From positions 1 through 7,840 of the forward strand of contig JANWKX010000078.1 in NCBI GenBank assembly GCA_025451145.1: a stretch of DNA of 7,840 bases, read 5' to 3'. The notes beneath the pieces are model-generated. The model saw nothing but the letters and a program-made list of their open reading frames with translations, ran no database searches and was not told the DNA's origin. Positions 1 to 6,478 of this stretch are shown piece after piece (the stretch's first letter is position 1; each line of letters starts with the position of its first letter). Origin of the DNA: Vampirovibrionales bacterium. Its GTDB lineage: Bacteria > Cyanobacteriota > Vampirovibrionia > Vampirovibrionales > JAGQHJ01. The position numbers and the translations under genes were made by a program.

Positions 1-659
1 ATGCCAAATTTTTCACCAAAGGATTTTAACCGCTCAATCTGTTCTTCGGAAAGCTGATTCAGAACGCCGGAGGATTCGCAACAGGCGCTGAATAAGGCGG
101 CGGTTTTACAAATGGATTTTCTGAAATAGCTGTCCCAACTGGTCTGGATAGAGAAGCTGGATCGAATTTGCTCGACTTCCCCTTCGCACAAATTGGATAA
201 GACACGGGCAAAAATACTGACGAGGCGGCAATTATCCAACATCGATAATTTTAAACTGGCTTGGGCCAACAAATAATCGCCGCTTAAAATTGAAATCTTA
301 TTGCCCCAGACCGCACGGGTGGTTTGCTGACCACGACGCAGATCCGCTTTGTCCAGGACATCATCATGGAGGAGGGTCGCCACATGAATCAGTTCGGCCA
401 CCGCTGCCGTCTCAATATGGGCTTGATCCACCCGACCACTGGCCCCGGAGGCTAAAATCGAAAGAACGGGCCGAAGCATTTTCCCTTGTTTCGACATGGA
501 ATGGCTGATGGATTCGGCCAGTAGCTCGGTATCCGGCGGAGTGATTCGCTTTAAACTCTCTTGGACCGCAAGCAAATCAGGTTGAATCCGCGCATAAATG
601 CGCTCAATGTCCTCAATCGTCACGTTCGGTATTTCAAGTTGTGCTTGGGGCATCCTCAT
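1..659 (-). CDS. Polyprenyl diphosphate synthase (trans-isoprenyl diphosphate synthase), C-terminus cut by window edge
   Basis: Condenses isopentenyl diphosphate onto an allylic diphosphate to build an isoprenoid chain, probably the side chain of a respiratory quinone; a cytosolic, Mg-dependent enzyme. Seen: 219 codons with GKMLRP (residues 59-64), the first Asp-rich motif LLHDDVLDKADLRRG (96-110, DDVLD at 99-103), GDYLLAQAS (128-136), EGEVEQI (159-165) and the allylic-site KTAALF (186-191). The reading frame leaves the window at FGEKFG, just ahead of where the second DDxxD is expected, so about a third of a usual 320-residue enzyme is missing. The residue five before the first Asp-rich motif is a small Ala (94), which in this family usually goes with long products; the exact chain length is inference. 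Start: ATG at 659 or ATG at 653 (ATGAGGATG). An in-frame TGA lies immediately upstream of 659, so no longer start exists. No strong ribosome binding site is visible. Divergently transcribed from the nuclease-helicase operon. Confidence 0.93.
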   Translation of the reverse strand, partial: MRMPQAQLEIPNVTIEDIERIYARIQPDLLAVQESLKRITPPDTELLAESISHSMSKQGKMLRPVLSILASGASGRVDQAHIETAAVAELIHVATLLHDDVLDKADLRRGQQTTRAVWGNKISILSGDYLLAQASLKLSMLDNCRLVSIFARVLSNLCEGEVEQIRSSFSIQTSWDSYFRKSICKTAALFSACCESSGVLNQLSEEQIERLKSFGEKFG

Positions 660-686
660 TCAACCCATTGACCAGTTTCGCCTTTT

Positions 687-715
687 ATTATCCTGAAGAA
701 AGGTTGTGACGTCAA
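687..715 (-). promoter_or_regulatory. Sigma70-type promoter for the polyprenyl diphosphate synthase
   Basis: On the minus strand, TTGACG (715-710) and GATAAT (692-687) are separated by exactly 17 bases, each one mismatch from the sigma70 consensus. Transcription would begin near 680, giving a leader of only about 20 bases before the ATG at 659. Position and orientation fit the synthase gene. Assignment rests on sequence match alone. Confidence 0.7.
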
Positions 716-718
716 AAC
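703..718. promoter_or_regulatory. Operator-like near-palindrome over the -35 box
   Basis: The 16 bases GTTGTGACGTCAAAAC form an inverted repeat with a perfect 8-bp core, TGACGTCA (707-714), and only one mismatched pair (706/715). It covers the whole -35 hexamer of the minus-strand promoter and lies between the two divergent genes, where a bound dimeric regulator could block the synthase promoter. I cannot assign it to a regulator family; a short palindrome can also arise by chance. Confidence 0.35.
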
Positions 719-785
719 TTCTTTCATGACCGGAGCGTTTGCTTATGGCAAAATAAACCCAAAAGAGCCTTAGCATACATTGAAC

Positions 786-3152
786 ATGGCCACATCCAGC
801 ATTTCGGTAGGCAACCTTCAGATTCAACAGATTGAAGCGCAATTGAGATCGCTTCAATCCCCTTTTTCGACGTCAGAAACGACGATTATCAATGTGATTT
901 GCCCCTCCCATGAGGTGAGTCTTTGGCTAAAAGATGCGTTACAACAGGCAACGTCTCATCTTAACCCTAAGCCCTTGTATCGGTTTTGGGAGTTTGAGAC
1001 TTGGCTCCCGAACATCGTCATTGAACCTATGGAGCAAGCCCCAACGCCTGAGCAACAGCAATCTTTGAAATGCTTTTTACAGACCCTTGAGACGCCGACC
1101 ATTCTGTATGGCCCCGCCTTTTTCCCGGAGTGGTTCCAGACACTCATGGCAGAGTTGTGGCAATCAGATGCGCAGAAAGCATCGTTGATTCAGGCCATAA
1201 CTCCGATGCCTATATTGACTGGGAAAACCTTGGCCATGGCGCAGGACACCTATCGGTCAGAGCAATCAATGAGCCGGGAGATTTATCGTGCGTTAAGACA
1301 AGGTACAAGCTTGTCGGAGGTTGTGGTTCTGTGTGCTGATACGTCTCATGAGTCGGTATGGCGAAAGAAACTCTCTCAGTTGGGTATCCCTATTTGGGGG
1401 GAGATGGCGCCGGAAACCCGGCAAGCCGTGGAGTCTTTGTATTGGATGCTTCAGTGGCTTCATGAAATTCAGAAGGCTAACCTTCAGAGCTTTCACCAAT
1501 CCTTCCAGCACGCCAAGTGCCAAGCGATTTTCCAAACCCTCCTGAAGCACCAGGGATTAAGCGTTTCAATTCCGGATTTTTCCGTTGAAACCCTGCTTCA
1601 AAATCCGGACTTATTGCCAGCCGCCAGTGGCCTGAGAGGGTTTTTCAATGCCTATCAACATCAGGCAGATTCGGTGGCCTTGCTCAAGGCCACCTTTAAA
1701 AACCCGTTGTTTAAATCTGCCCCACAAAGCTTTTGGCAGTTGATTCTGGCCAAGCTTGAGACGTTGGTGTCGGCAACCGAGACGGAGCGTGATCTGGGTC
1801 AACTGGCCAGAAGCCTGTATACGCCGGAAACATCATTGTCAAATAAGCCCTTTCTGAACACCGATCAACCGGGGTTAAAGGTACTGAGTTTTGATAAGGC
1901 CGTAGGGATTTCGGCTTCGATTGCCTTTTTACCGGAAATTCACTTATTGCTGGAAACGCATGGCACCAAAACCGATTGGGCTCGATTAACAGAGGCTTTG
2001 TCTCTGTATCAGCATGTTTTCGCAACGATTGATAACGCTTCACTGAATCGAGTCAACCTGGCTAATGCTCAGGACTGGCTCTCTGATTGGACTATGATTC
2101 AGCCAGAGGCTTCCCGTAAACAACAAACCTGGAATTTAACGTTCAATGACGCTTCCGAGTGGCTTCAGGAGGCTTTTGAATCAAGCGAAATCGGGATGGG
2201 GCAAAAAACCCTCTCTATGACCCCCTCTTCCATCGAAACCTTTCTCCAATGCCCCCGGAAATTCTTTTATCAATCGGTGCTCCAGCTTCGTGATGATCGA
2301 ACCAGTCCACAAGCGGCGTTTGGGAGCCTGGTTCATCGGATTTTGGAACGCTTTAACCAGCATTTTCAGGACAGCTATACCTATGAGAACCTGATTAAGC
2401 TGACCGATATCTTTTTCATGGAGCCTCCGGATATACAAGCCCTTCAGGCCCTTGGATGCCAACCAAAAGACCGGGAGATGCTGGACGCTTTATCCCCGTT
2501 GCATCGGTTCCAGGTGGAGCGGGATGTTCGGGCTGCCTTTCAAGCTCTCCAGGAATCCGGATACTTTGCCAGCCCCTTTAAACGGCTGTTGGTTGAGGAA
2601 AAGCTTACCTTTCAAGGAACAGGGCCATTAGAGGGGTTATCCCTCTATGGTCGGTCTGATCTCATTCGTGAGCTGCCCCAAGGCGCTTTTGAGATCGTGG
2701 ATTATAAAACCAGTCGGTCTAAATACAAGCACGCTCATGATGAAAAAAACTTACAGCCGTTGCTCAATGCTCTTGAACCCGTTGACTGGGATGAGCCGGA
2801 TCTCTATCAGCGCTATTATGGGCGGGAGTTACAGTTGCCATTGTATTGGATGATGCTGCAACAGTCGGCCGAATTTAACCCGCCGGAAACCCATGCGTCC
2901 ATTCAAGTGGTCCGTGCGCCATCAACGTTTGTGAAATTAGCCGGTGCTATGACCCTTACGTTGCCTCATCAAACCATTGAAGCCGGAAGAGCGAATCTCA
3001 TCGACTTGCTTCAAGAAGGCATCCTGAAGCCGATTCGATCCATAGCGCACTTTGCCCCCCTGGGCAACCCACAAGCTCACTGTGGGTATTGTCCTTATAC
3101 CAACATGTGTGAAGGCCCTGACACTGAGGATGAGGAGGACGATGAAGATTGA
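786..3152 (+). CDS. AddB-like PD-(D/E)XK nuclease with 4Fe-4S cysteines, probable subunit of an AddAB-type helicase-nuclease
   Basis: Probably the nuclease subunit of a complex that resects double-strand DNA ends for recombination. Seen in 788 residues: an N-terminal part (1 to about 470) resembling the inactive helicase fold of AddB, with VVVLCADTSHE (179-189), LSQLGIPIW (196-204) and VLSFDKAVG (366-374), but no Walker A motif. A complete nuclease domain follows (about 478-776): SSIETFLQCPRKFFY (481-495), GSLVHRILE (513-521, His517), GRSDLI (622-627, Asp625), EIVDYKTS (636-643, Asp639 and Lys641) and QLPLYW (683-688, Gln683, Tyr687). Cys489 with Cys766, Cys769 and Cys775 (C-x2-C-x5-C) matches the AddB iron-sulfur staple. 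The protein ends in an acidic tail, DTEDEEDDED. Known AddB proteins are around 1100 residues, so the N-terminal half is much reduced. Start: ATG 786, or TTG 780; an in-frame TAG at 771 rules out more. The AAGAG at 763-767 is a weak ribosome site for either. No convincing plus-strand promoter was found upstream. The next gene overlaps by one base. Confidence 0.88.
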   Translation: MATSSISVGNLQIQQIEAQLRSLQSPFSTSETTIINVICPSHEVSLWLKDALQQATSHLNPKPLYRFWEFETWLPNIVIEPMEQAPTPEQQQSLKCFLQTLETPTILYGPAFFPEWFQTLMAELWQSDAQKASLIQAITPMPILTGKTLAMAQDTYRSEQSMSREIYRALRQGTSLSEVVVLCADTSHESVWRKKLSQLGIPIWGEMAPETRQAVESLYWMLQWLHEIQKANLQSFHQSFQHAKCQAIFQTLLKHQGLSVSIPDFSVETLLQNPDLLPAASGLRGFFNAYQHQADSVALLKATFKNPLFKSAPQSFWQLILAKLETLVSATETERDLGQLARSLYTPETSLSNKPFLNTDQPGLKVLSFDKAVGISASIAFLPEIHLLLETHGTKTDWARLTEALSLYQHVFATIDNASLNRVNLANAQDWLSDWTMIQPEASRKQQTWNLTFNDASEWLQEAFESSEIGMGQKTLSMTPSSIETFLQCPRKFFYQSVLQLRDDRTSPQAAFGSLVHRILERFNQHFQDSYTYENLIKLTDIFFMEPPDIQALQALGCQPKDREMLDALSPLHRFQVERDVRAAFQALQESGYFASPFKRLLVEEKLTFQGTGPLEGLSLYGRSDLIRELPQGAFEIVDYKTSRSKYKHAHDEKNLQPLLNALEPVDWDEPDLYQRYYGRELQLPLYWMMLQQSAEFNPPETHASIQVVRAPSTFVKLAGAMTLTLPHQTIEAGRANLIDLLQEGILKPIRSIAHFAPLGNPQAHCGYCPYTNMCEGPDTEDEEDDED
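1673..1694. repeat. Perfect inverted repeat inside the AddB-like gene
   Basis: Arms GGTGGCCTTG (1673-1682) and CAAGGCCACC (1685-1694) are exact reverse complements with CT between them. Folded as RNA this gives about nine GC-rich pairs around a GCTC loop, followed by TTTAAAAA. It lies within codons for SVALLKATFKN. The U run is only three long, so I do not call it a terminator; function unknown. Confidence 0.6.
3132..3138 (+). promoter_or_regulatory. Ribosome binding site for the helicase gene, inside the nuclease acidic tail
   Basis: GAGGAGG at 3132-3138 is the only strong Shine-Dalgarno match near the helicase start, 13 bases before ATG 3152, which is longer than usual. It is made of the codons for the acidic tail of the upstream protein. 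A weaker GAAGA (3144-3148 region) sits nearer. With the stop and start sharing a base (TGATG), translational coupling is likely. Confidence 0.5.
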
Positions 3153-6100
3153 TGTATCCTGAAGCCCCTGAAAAGACCTTTGAATCAGTTCTCCTGGCTC
3201 GTTTGAACCCTCAGCAGCAAGAGGCTGTCATGGCCCCGTTGCAAGGCGCTATCCGGGTGATGGCAGGAGCGGGTACCGGCAAAACCGAGCTGATTACCCG
3301 GCGTTTTGCCAAGCTGGTGATGGATTTGCAGGCAGAGCAGGTGGATCATCCCACCGGGAAAATCTGGGTATCAACCTTTACGGACAAGGCTGCCCAGGAA
3401 ATGAAAAGCAGGATTACAGACTATGTTTTGAAGGCTTCAGACATTTCCCTGGACCCCCATGCCTGGATAGGCACCTTCCACAGCCTTTGCCAACGGATTT
3501 TGCAGCAGCACAAAAATAAACGGCCTTACCTCAAGCAATATACCCTACTGACGGATGCTGAGCAGGAACTTTTCATTGAGGAGATGATCCAGGCGGTCCT
3601 GTCATGCAATCCACCTGCCTTGAAAGAGGCCTTGGCTCATGCTGGCTTGCCACACCTGGAGACTGTCCTGTCACTGCCTCAGTGGCAAGCGTTATCGATG
3701 CAGCAATATGATGACTTGATTGAAGAAATTATCACGACCCTGATCCCCCAAATCAAGGCGTCGGGTCTTTCTCCCAAAGGGTTTTACCAATTGGCCAAAC
3801 AGCAATCGGCTGAAGTGACACAACTCATTCGCACCCTCCCGGTATCCGATGGCTATGGCGGTGGCATGTGGGAGGAGCACGAATCCTATGCCCGGCATTG
3901 GCAAAAGCACTTGGAGCCGGTGTCTTATTCTGGTTTTTCCTTTGCCCCCACTGATTGGGAGGTGGAACTGGCGGCTGAAAAGTCTCATCGGCAGCAAAAA
4001 GACCCCATTTCGCCTGATAAATTATGTCTGAAGAAGCTCAAACTCCTGTACGATACGCATTATTTTGTGTCTTATGACGGTCGGAAGAAAAAGGCCCCCT
4101 TTTCACCGGCAACCCGTGATTTATCCGATCTGGACGCTGCTGTTCAGCTTGAAACCCGATTGATTGATATTTTAGCGGCGATTTATGCCCTGTATCAGTA
4201 TCAGCTTCGGGTGCTCAATGCCTTTGATTTCGATGACCTGATTCAAGAAACCATTCAACTGCTGGAAGACTTCCCGGAGGTTCGTTCGGATTATCAGGAG
4301 ACCTTTGCCCATTTTATGGTGGATGAGTTTCAGGACTCCAATGGGAGCCAGCTCAGACTGATTGAGCTATTGTGCGGCAAACAGGATCCAAAATTAACGG
4401 TTGTGGGGGACAAAAAGCAATCGATCTATGGGTTTCGCTTTGCGGAGCCTGAGAACCTGGAATTGCTGTTTTCTGATACGCCTGATGTGAAAACCATTCC
4501 CCTCCAGACCAACTACCGGTCTGTGTCGCCCATTTTGGCCCTGGCCAACCGGGTCACTGAAATGATGAATCTGCCAGCGTCTGAAACCTTGATTCATCCC
4601 ATAGGTGAAGCGCCGGATACCAATAACGCCGTTCAATGGCTTCATTTGGAAGAAGCCACATCGGTGGGCGAAGCCAGAGCCATTGAATCCCTATGGATTG
4701 CTGAGACGATTGCCGATTTGATTCACCAAGGGATCTATGAACCCAAAGACATCGCTGTTTTGGTTCGGAGCAATCCAAGGGTAGGTCAAATTGAAGCTTT
4801 GCTCGATGATCTGGGGATTCCCTCGATTAAACAGAAAAATCTGGGCTTTTTTGACTCACCGGTGATCCAACAGGCCGTTGCCCTGTTGCAATTGGCTGAA
4901 AACAACAATGATGATTTCGCCATGATCAATCTGCTCCAGCGAAAACTTAATCATCAGCAGCTCTATCTTCTTTCAAATATTCGAAAAGACCTGATTCCGG
5001 CAATGGGGGATAACCACATCAGCTATTATGAAGCCCTTTGCCATGTTGTCCAGGACCCGGAAAATGCCCCTGAAGCCTTAATACCCTGCGTCCCCCTCTT
5101 TGAAATGATGGTCAGCCAGCTTCACGCCTTTGAAACGGCCAAGTTGACGCTGCCGCCCCATCTGTTATTCAATGCCCTTTTGCAGGCCTTTCCCTTAATC
5201 CAAACAGCGGATTTAGTGACGTTAAAAGGCCAAAAAACTTATCAGCAATTGGAACGCCTTAAGCAGATGCTTTATTATTGGACAGCGCACGCTAAGTCAT
5301 CCTTATCCCTCCGGCAAATTCTGGACTACATTGAACGAAGCCAGGCCAAAAACGAATTGAAATTCCCGGTTCAAGACGATGATTTTCAGGAAAACGCCGT
5401 CAAGTTAATGACCCTCCATGGGGCGAAAGGCCTCCAATTCCCTGTGGTCTTTTTAGCCGGGGTTGAAGAATCCTCAAACAAGGGAGAGAAAGGGAAAATT
5501 GCCATTGATTCGCAATACCCCGGGAAAATGGGCTTTGGCTTACTGGTGAACAAGGTGGATGAAGAGAAATCCTTGAAAAGGCTGGTTTACGAAACCGTCT
5601 GGAAAAAGCCCCGAGAGCAGGCTGAAGCTCTACGGCTATTGTATGTGGGGATTACTCGCGCTGAAAGCCGGCTATACCTGTCTTCATGGCCGAAGTCTTT
5701 TCCGTATCTTAACCCGGCATTTTTTCAAGATTTACCAGTCTTACGGCTTGAAGATTCGGACTTGACCTTTAAAACCCCGACCGAAAAGGCGGCCGTCCTG
5801 GAAGAGATGAAAGGCCGTTACTGGCAAGTGCCCGATGAAGCCCTAGAGAATGAGCTAGCGGATTTTCAAAGTCTCTTGGCAAAATCGACTCAGCCTGTTT
5901 CAAAAGCCTCAATCATGCTCTTAGAGATGGAATCTCTGGTTGCGTTTGACCGATGCCCCACCCGTGGCATCATGCATCATCAACATTTCAATGGGAATAG
6001 TACCGCCCCAAGCCGGATGAATGTTCAAGGTCATTGGATTGATGATACCCTGGCCATCGCCATCCCTATGGAATCGATAAAAGTGCCTCAGGAAAATGCG

Positions 6101-6382
6101 CCTGTAACAACGGCTGTCCAGCAGGCTTCTCAATTAACCTTCTTCCAGGAGGCTTCATCGGAACCTCTTTCAGTCCCATTATCAGCCAGACAAAGCCGTC
6201 TTTCAGATGGGCCTTTCGGTGAGGGCGATTACAAAATTTTACAAATGCCTCTGGGTGACCTGACTGAACTGGCCTTGCGTTTCAGGCAGATGCTTTCGGA
6301 AGAAATGCCCTATGTGGCGCCGGACTCGGATATCCATTGCCCCAATTGCCCCTATTTGAAACGATGCCCCCATGTTTCCTGA
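3152..6382 (+). CDS. AddA/UvrD-type SF1 helicase with a C-terminal cysteine cluster, partner of the upstream nuclease
   Basis: ATP-driven 3'-5' DNA translocase, probably the motor of an AddAB-like end-resection complex. Seen in 1076 residues: Q motif LNPQQQEAV (18-26), Walker A AGAGTGKT (38-45), Ia STFTDKAAQEM (74-84), Ib IGTFHSL (106-112), FDFDDLI (358-364), Walker B MVDEFQDSN (389-397), III VVGDKKQSIYGFRFA (417-431), IV NYRS (454-457), V LMTLHGAKGLQFPVVFLAG (752-770) and VI LLYVGITRAE (829-838). All expected motor residues are present. About 275 residues separate Ib and Walker B, a large 1B region as in AddA. The C-terminus has Cys935 in DRCPTRG and Cys1063, Cys1066 and Cys1072 in CPNCPYLKRC, the iron-sulfur pattern of AddB-type nucleases, but no clear Asp...Asp-x-Lys centre between them. 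Start: ATG 3152, sharing a base with the upstream TGA; TTG 3149 is the alternative. An ordinary UvrD/PcrA helicase is less likely given length, tail and operon. Confidence 0.9.
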   Translation: MYPEAPEKTFESVLLARLNPQQQEAVMAPLQGAIRVMAGAGTGKTELITRRFAKLVMDLQAEQVDHPTGKIWVSTFTDKAAQEMKSRITDYVLKASDISLDPHAWIGTFHSLCQRILQQHKNKRPYLKQYTLLTDAEQELFIEEMIQAVLSCNPPALKEALAHAGLPHLETVLSLPQWQALSMQQYDDLIEEIITTLIPQIKASGLSPKGFYQLAKQQSAEVTQLIRTLPVSDGYGGGMWEEHESYARHWQKHLEPVSYSGFSFAPTDWEVELAAEKSHRQQKDPISPDKLCLKKLKLLYDTHYFVSYDGRKKKAPFSPATRDLSDLDAAVQLETRLIDILAAIYALYQYQLRVLNAFDFDDLIQETIQLLEDFPEVRSDYQETFAHFMVDEFQDSNGSQLRLIELLCGKQDPKLTVVGDKKQSIYGFRFAEPENLELLFSDTPDVKTIPLQTNYRSVSPILALANRVTEMMNLPASETLIHPIGEAPDTNNAVQWLHLEEATSVGEARAIESLWIAETIADLIHQGIYEPKDIAVLVRSNPRVGQIEALLDDLGIPSIKQKNLGFFDSPVIQQAVALLQLAENNNDDFAMINLLQRKLNHQQLYLLSNIRKDLIPAMGDNHISYYEALCHVVQDPENAPEALIPCVPLFEMMVSQLHAFETAKLTLPPHLLFNALLQAFPLIQTADLVTLKGQKTYQQLERLKQMLYYWTAHAKSSLSLRQILDYIERSQAKNELKFPVQDDDFQENAVKLMTLHGAKGLQFPVVFLAGVEESSNKGEKGKIAIDSQYPGKMGFGLLVNKVDEEKSLKRLVYETVWKKPREQAEALRLLYVGITRAESRLYLSSWPKSFPYLNPAFFQDLPVLRLEDSDLTFKTPTEKAAVLEEMKGRYWQVPDEALENELADFQSLLAKSTQPVSKASIMLLEMESLVAFDRCPTRGIMHHQHFNGNSTAPSRMNVQGHWIDDTLAIAIPMESIKVPQENAPVTTAVQQASQLTFFQEASSEPLSVPLSARQSRLSDGPFGEGDYKILQMPLGDLTELALRFRQMLSEEMPYVAPDSDIHCPNCPYLKRCPHVS

Positions 6383-6478
6383 GGGCGGACTGACGAATCA
6401 CATTGAAAACGATTATTGAAGAATGATCATAATTGTAGAATCATATTGATCGAGAGCTTGATCACGGAGATAACCGGC
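6383..6478 (+). promoter_or_regulatory. AT-rich gap upstream of resB with repeated TGATC words; possible promoter
   Basis: TGATC occurs at 6424-6428, 6447-6451 and 6459-6463; the first and third are full TGATCA palindromes. Positions 6425-6451 form an imperfect inverted repeat (GATCATAAT against ATATTGATC, seven of nine pairs). Possible promoter parts are TTGAAA (6403-6408) with CATAAT (6428-6433), but the 19-base spacer is long; TAGAAT (6436-6441) is a better -10 without a well-placed -35. No terminator hairpin is seen after the helicase stop, so resB could also be read from the upstream operon. Confidence 0.35.
6466..6469 (+). promoter_or_regulatory. Ribosome binding site for resB
   Basis: GGAG, within ACGGAGA, lies nine bases before the ATG at 6479. 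This fixes the start of the ResB protein. Confidence 0.65.

Noticed and set aside
290..508. A plus-strand open frame of 72 codons.
   Set aside because: It lies antisense to the conserved first Asp-rich motif region of the synthase and has a His/Pro/Gly-rich composition typical of a shadow frame.
668..691. Plus-strand TTGACC (668-673) with TATTAT (686-691) as a promoter for the nuclease-helicase operon.
   Set aside because: The spacer is only 12 bases, too short for a sigma70 promoter, and the site would start about 90 bases upstream of the gene.
660..857. A minus-strand open frame of 65 codons across the divergent promoter region.
   Set aside because: It overlaps the start of the nuclease gene and the synthase promoter, has no recognisable domain, and the promoter and operator-like site explain the region better.
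1200..1233. Possible Walker A in the AddB-like protein (PILTGKT, residues 142-148).
   Set aside because: It lacks the GxxxxGK[T/S] glycine pattern and no Walker B or other helicase motifs accompany it; AddB-type motors are often inactive.
1673..1697. Rho-independent terminator inside the nuclease gene.
   Set aside because: The hairpin is strong but is followed by only three T residues and sits in the middle of an intact gene.
6227..6235. A DYK triplet (helicase residues 1026-1028) that looks like the D-x-K of a PD-(D/E)XK nuclease centre.
   Set aside because: It lies only 35 residues before Cys1063, whereas the real DYK of the nuclease subunit is 125 residues before its second cysteine. It lines up with the strand after the nuclease core and lacks an upstream GxxD at the right spacing.
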